From: Cryomorpha ignava | GTDB lineage: Bacteria; Bacteroidota; Bacteroidia; Flavobacteriales_D; Cryomorphaceae | Assembly (NCBI RefSeq): GCF_010686655.1 | Contig: NZ_JAAGVY010000035.1 | Span: 1-52,319, forward strand | DNA: 52,319 nucleotides | Direction: 5' to 3' | Shown: piece by piece, positions 32,373 to 39,456 of the stretch | Numbering within the stretch: the stretch's first letter is position 1 | Layout: every line of letters starts with the position of its first letter | The notes under the pieces: model-generated | Told to the model about the DNA's origin: nothing | Seen by the model: the letters and a program-made list of their open reading frames with translations, nothing else | The model's database searches: none | Program-made: the position numbers and the translations under genes

Positions 32373-33361
32373 GATAATTGCTTTAGTGTGGTAAATGCTT
32401 TTTTGGCTTTAAGGCCTAAGAGTGATTCCCGCGCCGCTTCGATGGCATCAATCAGCGCGGTTTCGGGCCGGTAAGTTCTGATGGCGAGAGCGGCATTGGC
32501 CAGTACCACTTCATTTTGTGGTTGGCTGCCTTTTCCGTCGAGTATTTTTGTGAAAATTGCCGCGGCCTCACCAACAGTATCTCCGCCGTGCAATTCGGTG
32601 TAATTGACTTTCGTCAAACCAAAATCGGCTGCATCGAGATTGTATTCGCCACTGTTTGCAATGACTTTACACCCTGCGGTGAGCGACACTTCGTCAAATC
32701 CATCGAGTGCGTGAACTATGCTGTATTTCACATTTTCATCCTGAAGAAGGTACTTATACATTCTCGCCAGCCCCAGGTCAAAAACACCAGCCATCTGAAC
32801 GCTTGGGCGGGCAGGATTTACAAGCGGGCCGAGCATATTGAAAAACGTTTTTACACCGAGTTCTTTCCGCACCGGTCCGACGTGGCGCATGGCCGGATGA
32901 AAAAGCGGTGCGTGCAAAAAGCAAATGTTTGCTTCCGAAATTTGCTCACGCAGTCCGCTCTCATCTGTAGGAAATTTAATTCCGAGTTGTTCGAGCACAT
33001 TCGATGAACCCGAAACCGACGACACCCCGTAATTTCCGTGCTTGGCAACGGGTATTCCCGCTCCGGCCACCACAAAAGATGTCAGTGTCGAAATATTGAA
33101 TGTGTTTTTTCCATCGCCGCCGGTTCCGCAGAGATCCATGGGATCGAATTCCGAAAGATCTACCTTGTGGCAAAGCGAGAGCAGCGCATTTCGAAAACCC
33201 TTCAACTCACTCAAGGTGATATTGCGCATGATGAATGCCGTGAGAAAGGAAGCTATCTGCGCCTGATTGTATTTCCCTTCTGCTATATCGGTGAGCACTT
33301 GTCCGGCATCTTCTTCAGAGAGCGTCCGGTGCTGGTATAGGTATTCCAGTATGTCTTTCAT
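32369..33361 (-). CDS. trpD: Anthranilate phosphoribosyltransferase
   Basis: 330 residues. The PRPP-binding D-L-C-G-T-G-G-D-G-K-N-T-F-N-I-S (about 76-91) and the anthranilate-site KHGNYGVSSVSGSSNVLEQL and FLHAPLFHPAMRHVGPVRKE are complete. TFFNMLGPLVNPARP and DEVSLT follow. It is a stand-alone TrpD (not a TrpGD fusion); TrpG is encoded just upstream with a 4-base overlap. Confidence 0.96.
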   Translation of the reverse strand: MKDILEYLYQHRTLSEEDAGQVLTDIAEGKYNQAQIASFLTAFIMRNITLSELKGFRNALLSLCHKVDLSEFDPMDLCGTGGDGKNTFNISTLTSFVVAGAGIPVAKHGNYGVSSVSGSSNVLEQLGIKFPTDESGLREQISEANICFLHAPLFHPAMRHVGPVRKELGVKTFFNMLGPLVNPARPSVQMAGVFDLGLARMYKYLLQDENVKYSIVHALDGFDEVSLTAGCKVIANSGEYNLDAADFGLTKVNYTELHGGDTVGEAAAIFTKILDGKGSQPQNEVVLANAALAIRTYRPETALIDAIEAARESLLGLKAKKAFTTLKQLS

Positions 33362-33921
33362 CGTTTTATCCAGTTTTCCATTATCTTGATTCCGTGTTCT
33401 GTAAGTATCGACTCGGGATGAAACTGCACTCCCCGCAGGTCGAATTCAGCGTGCTTAATGGCCATAATATTTCCGGCTGCATCCTGCGCCAAAAGTTTTA
33501 GCGAAGGTGGCAGTGCAGCATCCACCACCCAGGAATGATAGTGGCCGATGGCAAAATTTTGCGGCAAGCCATCAAATAAATAGTCTGCTTCCGAAAATTG
33601 AATCTGCGATGCCACGCCGTGCAATGGGGTACCCAGATTTAGAAGTTTTCCGCCAAAACTTTCCGCAATGGCTTGATGACCCAAGCATACACCTAAAATG
33701 CTTTTAGAAGATGCATACCGCTTTATGACTTCCGGCATGAGCCCAGCTTCTTCTGGAATTCCCGGCCCGGGCGAGAGTAGAATCTTGTCGTATTCGGCGA
33801 CAGCTTCAATATTGAATTGGTTGTTTTTGACCACTTCAATATGTTCAACTCCAAGCGCATAGAGCATATGCACAAGGTTGAAAACAAACGAATCGTAATT
33901 GTCTATTACCAGTATTTTCAT
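33358..33921 (-). CDS. trpG: Anthranilate synthase, glutamine amidotransferase component
   Basis: 187 residues, class I amidotransferase. DNYDSFVFNLVHML at the start, SPGPGIPEEAG oxyanion region, nucleophile in L-G-V-C-L-G-H-Q (Cys-79), and G-V-Q-F-H-P-E-S with the His/Glu of the triad near the end. It supplies ammonia to TrpE, whose stop is 3 bases upstream of its ATG. Folate-pathway PabA use is also possible for this family, but the operon position points to Trp. Confidence 0.95.
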   Translation of the reverse strand: MKILVIDNYDSFVFNLVHMLYALGVEHIEVVKNNQFNIEAVAEYDKILLSPGPGIPEEAGLMPEVIKRYASSKSILGVCLGHQAIAESFGGKLLNLGTPLHGVASQIQFSEADYLFDGLPQNFAIGHYHSWVVDAALPPSLKLLAQDAAGNIMAIKHAEFDLRGVQFHPESILTEHGIKIMENWIKR

Positions 33922-33924
33922 CGG

Positions 33925-35322
33925 TTAAAGTGTTTGTGCGAGTTCAATGGCTTTGCGCAAAGCCGAGAGTTTATTGTCAACTTCTTGTAATTCGCTATCG
34001 GGATTTGATTTGGCGACAATGCCACAACCAGCCTGATAGGTGAGTTTGTTGTTTCTGCTCAAAAAGGAGCGGATAAAAATGGCGTGGTTGAAACTGCCGT
34101 TGAGTCCTATAAAGCCTACAGCCCCACCGTAAAACCCGCGGCTTTCGGGCTCATTTTCATCTATTATTTGCATGGCGCGGTGCTTTGGCGCTCCCGACAA
34201 TGTACCTGCTGGATAGGTGTCGCCGAAAATTTTTATGGCGTTGTAATGGGTATCAAGTTGCGCGCTCACACGTGAAACAAGGTGAATGACATGCGAGTAA
34301 AATTCGATTTCTTTAAACCGCTCTACTTCAACATTTCTACTGTTTTTGCTCAAGTCGTTTCGGGCTAAATCGACAAGCATGATGTGCTCGGCATTCTCCT
34401 TCGGGTCTGCTGCCAGGGCTTTTGCTGCCAAAGCGTCTTCAGCGGGAATTCCTGTGCGTCGAAAGGTGCCTGCTATCGGATTTATCACCGCCTTTCTGTC
34501 GGCTATGGTGAGCTGCGCTTCCGGTGAAGATCCGAAAATTCGGAAATCACCATAATCGAAATAGAAAAGGTATGGCGACGGATTTATGGAACACAATGCA
34601 CGGTAAACATTGAACTCATCTCCTTTAAACTCGCGGGCAAACTTTCGTGAGAAAACCACCTGAAAAACATCGCCGCGGTGGCAATGCGTTATTCCTTTTT
34701 TTATCTTTTCGAGAAAGTCGTCATCAGAGAAATTGCATGTTTCTTCGTCACTGGCAGAAAATTTGAATTGAGAAACCGCCCGGCTGAAAACCATCGCCGA
34801 CAAGTCTTCAATATCAGATTCTTCGCCTTCCAGAAGGTGTTCCAGAATATACAGTTCGTGGTTAAAGTGATTAAAGACTACGACGTACCGAAACAGGTGA
34901 TACTGCATCAGGGGAAGGTCAAAAGATTGGTTTTGGAATTCAATATCGCCAAAAAGTGGAATCGCATCGTAGGATGTGTAACCAAAGAGCCCGTTTGTTT
35001 CAAAACCCATTTCGGGAGCGTCGCATTCAAAGGAAGCTGAAAACTGGGAAAGACGGTCTGCCACGTCTGTTTCGGCGGTTTTGAAATGCTCTATTGTTCC
35101 ATCCGGATACCGGCATTCCATTGTTTCGCGCCCCGCCTGAAACGATGCAATCGGCTGCAAACAGATGTACGAATAGCTGTTCTCCTTGCTCTTGTAGTCG
35201 GAGCTCTCGAGCAGAAAACTCTGCGGAAATTTGTCGCGCAGCTTCAGATACAGCGCCACCGGAGTGTGCAGATCACTAAGTTGCTTTCGGATGTTTGTTT
35301 TAAAACGGAATTTCTTTTTCAC
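33925..35322 (-). CDS. trpE: Anthranilate synthase component I
   Basis: 465 residues. The chorismate-binding core is complete: FQVVFSRKFAREFKGDEF, PSPYLFYFDYGDFRIFGSSP with the E-A motif, INPIAGTFRRTG, E-H-I-M-L-V-D-L-A-R-N-D-L, PAGTLSGAPKHRAMQIIDE, RGFYGGAVGFIGLNG and YQAGCGIVAKSNPDSE. The N-terminal feedback segment L-L-E-S-S (residues about 38-42, SFLLESSDY) is present, so inhibition by Trp is expected. It is the first structural gene of the operon, downstream of the leader peptide and terminator at 35341-35472. Confidence 0.96.
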   Translation of the reverse strand: MKKKFRFKTNIRKQLSDLHTPVALYLKLRDKFPQSFLLESSDYKSKENSYSYICLQPIASFQAGRETMECRYPDGTIEHFKTAETDVADRLSQFSASFECDAPEMGFETNGLFGYTSYDAIPLFGDIEFQNQSFDLPLMQYHLFRYVVVFNHFNHELYILEHLLEGEESDIEDLSAMVFSRAVSQFKFSASDEETCNFSDDDFLEKIKKGITHCHRGDVFQVVFSRKFAREFKGDEFNVYRALCSINPSPYLFYFDYGDFRIFGSSPEAQLTIADRKAVINPIAGTFRRTGIPAEDALAAKALAADPKENAEHIMLVDLARNDLSKNSRNVEVERFKEIEFYSHVIHLVSRVSAQLDTHYNAIKIFGDTYPAGTLSGAPKHRAMQIIDENEPESRGFYGGAVGFIGLNGSFNHAIFIRSFLSRNNKLTYQAGCGIVAKSNPDSELQEVDNKLSALRKAIELAQTL

Positions 35323-35340
35323 TTCAATTTAATTTTATGG

Positions 35341-35374
35341 CAATAAAAAAAGCCCACCGGAATCGGTGGGCTTT
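35341..35374 (-). terminator. Rho-independent terminator in the trp leader (attenuator)
   Basis: On the minus strand AAAGCCCACCG (35374-35364) pairs perfectly with CGGTGGGCTTT (35359-35349) over a 4-base loop, followed by a T-run (TTTTTTATTG). It lies about 20 bases before trpE and 33 bases after the leader peptide stop, the position of an attenuator. Its loop side, ACCGATTCC, can pair 8 of 9 bases with GGATTCGGT at 35418-35410, the last codons of the leader. Confidence 0.88.
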
Positions 35375-35406
35375 AAAATATTTTGGGAGCAAAATAAAAG
35401 GCACAA

Positions 35407-35472
35407 CTAACCGAATCCGAAACGGGATTTAGAAAGCCACCACCAAGCAGTATTTTGCGAATTGATTCTCAT
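35407..35472 (-). CDS. trpL: trp operon leader peptide with three consecutive Trp codons
   Basis: A 21-codon frame (MRINSQNTAWWWLSK, then SRFGFG and TAG) has TGG-TGG-TGG at 35445-35437. Three tandem Trp codons in so short a frame just before trpE are very unlikely by chance. A ribosome stalled there for lack of charged tRNA-Trp would leave GGATTCGGT (35418-35410) free to pair with the terminator apex, while a ribosome reaching the TAG would cover it and let the terminator form. The mechanism is inferred from the layout. The ATG lies very close to the predicted transcription start, so the leader may be nearly leaderless. Confidence 0.88.
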   Translation of the reverse strand: MRINSQNTAWWWLSKSRFGFG

Positions 35473-35482
35473 TTGTCGGTGG

Positions 35483-35515
35483 CAAAAGTAAGGATTTAAA
35501 TAACCGGTATGCAAA
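35483..35515 (-). promoter_or_regulatory. trp operon promoter
   Basis: On the minus strand TTTG (35515-35512) and TACTTTTG (35490-35483) are spaced by 21 bases, matching the Bacteroidota primary-sigma pattern TTTG - 19-21 - TAnnTTTG. The transcript would start around 35477, a few bases before the leader ATG at 35472. Confidence 0.75.
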
Positions 35516-36035
35516 TATTTTTGTCTGAAAAGGAAAAATTGGGTTTGATACGCGAGAAAAATGACGGATTAAAGCATTGATTTTCTGAACTATTATCGGA
35601 GAAAAAATATTTTTGATATGTTAGGTGTCAGTTTTTTACGCAATTAACATCGTGATAATCATTGATGAAGAGATTTTAAGTTAGGTTATATATGCCAAGT
35701 TAAAGATTAAAGCTTATTTTTAAAATGGATGAGCAGGCATAAAGGTTACCTAAATGCAAATTGGAAAAAATGTCAAAAAGGAGTAGCCCAAGAGATTGTT
35801 TTAAATCAAATTTACTTGCCCTGTAAGTAAACCTAAGGGTCAATTAAGGAATTCGCACAGCTCGTTGCTGGTCTATTTCTGGTCAACTGAATTTTATTCT
35901 ATTTTAATAGAATCGATTTTAAGATCGATGGAAGGTAAGATATAGCAAAAAATGGATCTTTGAAAAAGGCAAATTTCCATTATTCAAAAAATGACATATA
36001 TTCGCCATTGAAAAAAACAGATTATCTAGGTGACG
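35516..36035. other. Intergenic stretch with adjoining palindromes
   Basis: There is no supportable gene. An 18-bp perfect palindrome ATTCTATTTTAATAGAAT (35896-35913) runs directly into ATCGATTTTAAGATCGAT (35912-35929), two ATCGAT boxes six bases apart. They sit about 110 bases before the gene at 36036 and could be regulator sites. I see no clear TTTG/TAnnTTTG pair. Confidence 0.4.
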
Positions 36036-36626
36036 ATGAAAGGTCAAATAACGCTACTGGTGGGGATTTTCCTATCCATTACTTTGTCTGCACAAGACGA
36101 CGTATCACAATTCTTCGACGATGATGGAATTTCCGATCCCGATAATGCTTTTAAGATAGATATAATAGCAACTGCGGGAGGTGAGTTCACCCTTTTGTAC
36201 GAGCGCTTTTTCACGGATGAATTGAGCTTGGAAGTAGGAGCGGGTTTCGCTCTCGGAAGAGGCGTTGAACCTCTATTTACTTTTTTGGACACCGAACAAA
36301 TGTTCACCAATCGCGGAGGAGGATTTAAATTCTTGCTCAACCCGAGGTATCATCCTTGGGGAGATCGACGAGAGGGTTTAATTTTCGGAATCAATTTCTT
36401 TGTCAGAAATCTTACTGATGTTGAATATACAGGATTTACTACAGATCGAAAAGACACTTTTATCGGCCTGTATCAAGGATATCAATGGGAGATTGGCAGT
36501 CGTATGAGCATTGAATTGGGCTATCATGCAGGATTGCTGCTCATTGAAGTCAATAATCAAGCACGATTCTTAGAAAACTCTCGTCTGAATTTAGGGTTTT
36601 CTTGTAAACTAGCATACCATAAATAA
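36036..36626 (+). CDS. Putative outer-membrane beta-barrel protein
   Basis: About 196 residues from ATG 36036; a GTG six bases earlier is in frame. A signal peptide (GQITLLVGIFLSITLSAQ) is followed by alternating hydrophobic strands (FTLLYERFFTDELSLEVGAG, GLIFGINFFVRNL, FIGLYQGYQWEIGSRMSIEL, LNLGFSCKLAYHK) that read like an eight-stranded OmpA/OmpW-type barrel. The family is not certain. It is 17 bases upstream of the next gene and probably co-transcribed with it. Confidence 0.65.
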   Translation: MKGQITLLVGIFLSITLSAQDDVSQFFDDDGISDPDNAFKIDIIATAGGEFTLLYERFFTDELSLEVGAGFALGRGVEPLFTFLDTEQMFTNRGGGFKFLLNPRYHPWGDRREGLIFGINFFVRNLTDVEYTGFTTDRKDTFIGLYQGYQWEIGSRMSIELGYHAGLLLIEVNNQARFLENSRLNLGFSCKLAYHK

Positions 36627-36643
36627 CAAACCAATAAATTAAT

Positions 36644-38248
36644 ATGAAATTTGATTTAAGAGTACTAACGGCATTCTTTCTATGCCTTAACATGGGTGTG
36701 AATGCCCAAGTAGCCGACTTAAGCCCGAGCAATCTGGTAGATGTTGAAGTAGGCCCGGAGTATAAGTCTAAAAATGCCTTGATAGATATTGTTGCCCATG
36801 ATGAAGACCATTTTTACACCATTTTGGAAAAACGTAGTATCGTAAACATGGGCGTTTTGGCCGGGCAGCCTAAAGCTTTTTTGGCTCGTTTTAATAACGC
36901 AATGGAGCTGGAGCAGGAAACGGAACTTGAAATGGAGTTTGAAGGAAATGAGCTGGATTATGAGCGCCTTTTTATGCAAAATGGCAATCTCTACTTATTT
37001 TCTTCTTTTATGAACAAAAAGCAAAAAGTACGTTATGCTTTCTACCAAACAATTGACAAGGAAACATTAGTTCCCAACAAAGACATAAAGAAGATTGCCG
37101 AGGTAGGAGGAGATTCCAAAAAGGAACTGAAAAGTACCGGATTCAGCGTTTTCAGGTCAAAAGATAACGGGAAAACTGTGGTGTACTACGACCTCCCCTT
37201 TGCGGAAGATGAGAATGAAAGATACGGAGTTCATGTCTTTGATGATCAAATGAATATGCTTTGGACGAAAGAAATAGAATTGCCTTTTGCAGATGAAAAC
37301 TTTTACATTACATCGCGGAAAGTTGCCGAGAATGGTGACGTTTATATCATGGGACGATTATGGAAAGACAAAAAGGAACGTGAGAAAAAGGAAGTCAATT
37401 ATAAGTATGTAGTAATTGAGTTGACCGAAGAAGGAACTAAGCTGAATCAATACGAAGTTGATTTAGATGAAAAGTATGTTAGCTCCATGATTTTGCGGCT
37501 TAACGATCAAAATGAATTGCTTTGCGGAGGATTTTATGCTCTTTTTGACAGTTATGGCGCAATGGGAAGCTTTTTTGTCAAGATAAATCGCGAAACTGGT
37601 AAAATAACCCACAAGAGTTTTGAGCCATTCGATGAAAGTTTTATCGTAGAAGATTTAGATAAGAAAGCCAAGAAAAAAGCCAATAGGCGAATGGATAAGG
37701 ACAAGAATGTTGGCATCAGTCGCTTGGAGCTTGACGATATTGTATTGCGCGAAGATGGCGGGGGCATAATAGTAGGAGAAAGACGATGGATAGAGACGAG
37801 AACCACTACCGATAGCCGAGGAAATACTAGAACCTATTATATTTATCACAACAACGATATTATTCTTGTGAATATCGATCCCAATAGCAATATAGAATGG
37901 AATGCCAGAATTCCAAAGGAACAAACAATGAACAATAGTGACTACTTCTCATCCTATCTAATAGCGATAAGCGGCTCAGATATGCTGTTCATTTTTAATG
38001 ATAACCCCAAAAACCTTATGTACAATGGTGATGGGAAAATCGAACGAATGAACCTAAAGAAGAATTACGTTGCTTTGGTAAGGGTAGACAGCGATGGTCG
38101 GGTTTTTCGAAAAGCCTTGATGAAAGAATATGGAGGAAAAACGATTGTGAGACCCCTGGTTTCGGAGCAACTTCTCAATGACGACATAATACTCTACTCC
38201 GAGAGGGGAAAGAGAAAACAGTTCATACGGGTTAAGCCGAAAAATTAA
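36644..38248 (+). CDS. Large exported protein of unknown function
   Basis: This 534-residue protein has a signal peptide (LRVLTAFFLCLNMGVNAQ) and no T9SS tail (ends RKQFIRVKPKN), so it is probably periplasmic or outer-membrane associated. The body is beta-rich and repetitive in style (VFDDQMNMLWTKEIELPF; FVKINRETGKITHKSFEPF; ILVNIDPNSNIEWNARIPK), suggesting a beta-propeller. A very basic linker (EDLDKKAKKKANRRMDKDK) lies near residue 345. It is common in style in Bacteroidota, but I cannot name the family. A terminator follows at 38301-38350. Confidence 0.65.
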   Translation: MKFDLRVLTAFFLCLNMGVNAQVADLSPSNLVDVEVGPEYKSKNALIDIVAHDEDHFYTILEKRSIVNMGVLAGQPKAFLARFNNAMELEQETELEMEFEGNELDYERLFMQNGNLYLFSSFMNKKQKVRYAFYQTIDKETLVPNKDIKKIAEVGGDSKKELKSTGFSVFRSKDNGKTVVYYDLPFAEDENERYGVHVFDDQMNMLWTKEIELPFADENFYITSRKVAENGDVYIMGRLWKDKKEREKKEVNYKYVVIELTEEGTKLNQYEVDLDEKYVSSMILRLNDQNELLCGGFYALFDSYGAMGSFFVKINRETGKITHKSFEPFDESFIVEDLDKKAKKKANRRMDKDKNVGISRLELDDIVLREDGGGIIVGERRWIETRTTTDSRGNTRTYYIYHNNDIILVNIDPNSNIEWNARIPKEQTMNNSDYFSSYLIAISGSDMLFIFNDNPKNLMYNGDGKIERMNLKKNYVALVRVDSDGRVFRKALMKEYGGKTIVRPLVSEQLLNDDIILYSERGKRKQFIRVKPKN

Positions 38249-38300
38249 AAAGCCGATAAACGCGGTAATATTCATTTTGAATGATCACCAATTCTGATAC

Positions 38301-38350
38301 AAAGAACGATTCCTACCTCTTCAAAAGAACTAAGGAATCATTCTTTTTTA
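38301..38350 (+). terminator. Rho-independent terminator after the 36-38 kb gene pair
   Basis: AAAGAACGATTCCT pairs with AGGAATCATTCTTT (one C-A mismatch) across an 18-base loop, followed by TTTTA. It is 52 bases after the stop of the 534-residue protein. Confidence 0.75.
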
Positions 38351-38416
38351 TGCGGGAAGATGGTCTGAATCATCTCCGTTGTAGATGGATTTGATAAAGG
38401 ATGAGTGGAGTTCGGT

Positions 38417-38461
38417 CACATTTTCAATTTCTGAAAATAGCGTTGTATTGGTTGTTATCAT
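38417..38461 (-). pseudogene. Start of a dead arsC copy
   Basis: The minus strand reads M-I-T-T-N-T-T-L-F-S-E-I-E-N-V before the similarity stops; arsC at 19376-20008 begins [15 protein letters not shown]. The spacing to the upstream GDCCVxC gene is also kept. It marks the left limit of the collapsed duplicate of the 20-23 kb block. Confidence 0.8.
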
Positions 38462-38514
38462 ACTGGCGATTTATTAATTGAATGAATAAATTAAAATAGG
38501 ATTTAAAACCTTTT

Positions 38515-38721
38515 TTAACAACAACCTTTGTTTTCTTGAATTGGTGGACAAGGACTCGTTCCATAAGAGCAATAAACACAACAATCGCCTTCGTTTGGTT
38601 TAAGAACAGTTTTACATTTCTCACATTCGTAAAAGAATTGACACGAATTTGTTGGCATATCTTCTTCTTTTTTATGTCCGCATTTTGGACAAGTGATTTC
38701 TGATTTTAATTGAATTTCCAT
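38515..38721 (-). CDS. GDCCVxC domain-containing protein, second copy
   Basis: 68 residues from ATG 38721 (an upstream in-frame ATG adds ten residues absent from the other copy). All ten Cys are kept: CPKCGH, CEKC, GDCCVYC, CPPI and the final CC. It differs from the copy at 20075-20281 in ten residues, mostly at polar positions (N/K, V/E, I/T, D/E). Its arsC neighbour is reduced to a start fragment and merTP is absent, yet this frame is intact, which suggests it is still selected or was duplicated recently. Confidence 0.87.
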   Translation of the reverse strand: MEIQLKSEITCPKCGHKKEEDMPTNSCQFFYECEKCKTVLKPNEGDCCVYCSYGTSPCPPIQENKGCC

Positions 38722-38786
38722 TCGTTTTCTTTTATGGCCAAATCTATCCATTCTTTAAAGTCCATTTTACGCATTAATGCAAACGA

Positions 38787-38864
38787 TTACCTTTTTTGGG
38801 CAATCAGTAAAGCTGATCCTAAAAGAACGGAACTTGAGATTGCCATAATTTTGAATGTATTCAT
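38787..38864 (-). CDS. Candidate 25-residue membrane peptide, copy 2
   Basis: Same start, length, stop and position (10 bases after a protease stop codon) as the frame at 21066-21143. The peptide begins M-N-T-F-K-I-M, has AISSSVLLGSALLI in the middle and ends A-Q-K-R. Changes between the copies are conservative (I/T, I/M, G/S, T/G, F/L, T/A) and none disrupts the frame. There is no known family. Confidence 0.45.
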   Translation of the reverse strand: MNTFKIMAISSSVLLGSALLIAQKR

Positions 38865-38874
38865 TCTACGTCTC

Positions 38875-39055
38875 TTAATTATTCAGAATTACAAGCTTTA
38901 CAGTGTGAGGCCTTGTTGCTGTTTGAACTTATCCTTCCGATTCCAATAATGGTTTATTATTGATTACTAGGTCAAAATAGCGGGGGTTAGCTCTTTTGAG
39001 TGAACAACATCAAGCTAATTGCCATCATGTTGAGTAAGTATATAATTGCTTTCAT
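38875..39055 (-). pseudogene. M43 protease copy with internal deletion
   Basis: The first about 45 codons (MKAIIYLLNMMAISLMLFTQ, a stop, then an F-D-x-V-x-N-N-K-x-L-L-E-S-E region) are joined directly to the last about 12 codons (...KLVILNN) of a homologue of the protease at 21154-23214. Over 600 codons are missing between them. It confirms the start codon chosen for the intact gene and forms the right part of the duplicated block. Confidence 0.85.
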
Positions 39056-39456
39056 TATTTGACAATTCATTCATTTAATTTGAATCCTTCAAAATATAAG
39101 GAATATTGTATTTTTTCAAAAGTGCAATGACGCCATTTGTTTGTAAGCATATGTGGGTAGGTATAACATTTTGGAAATTGTTTTCTACTCAACCATTAGA
39201 CCAATTTAGCGGAAAGCTTCCAGGCCATCTAAGTTCAAGCGATTTTTTTTTTAAAAAAAAATTCAATTGACTATATCCGAATTCATCAATAAAATTTGTT
39301 TTCATGACTATAGAGACCGTCGCTGAGGTACGCCAGAAATTTTCGGATTGATGAAATGCGCATTTTTTTATTCTTTATGTTAGGATATTCTTAACTTTAT
39401 ACATAAAACCCAGGATTAGAAAGACTAATCTGGCTATTTTAAAAAAAAACTCCTTT
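39056..39456. other. Intergenic stretch without gene
   Basis: No supportable gene. It contains a run of ten T followed by nine A at about 39243-39261. A TAACTTTA at 39392-39399 might be the -7 region for the gene at 39457, but no clear -33 partner is visible. Confidence 0.4.
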
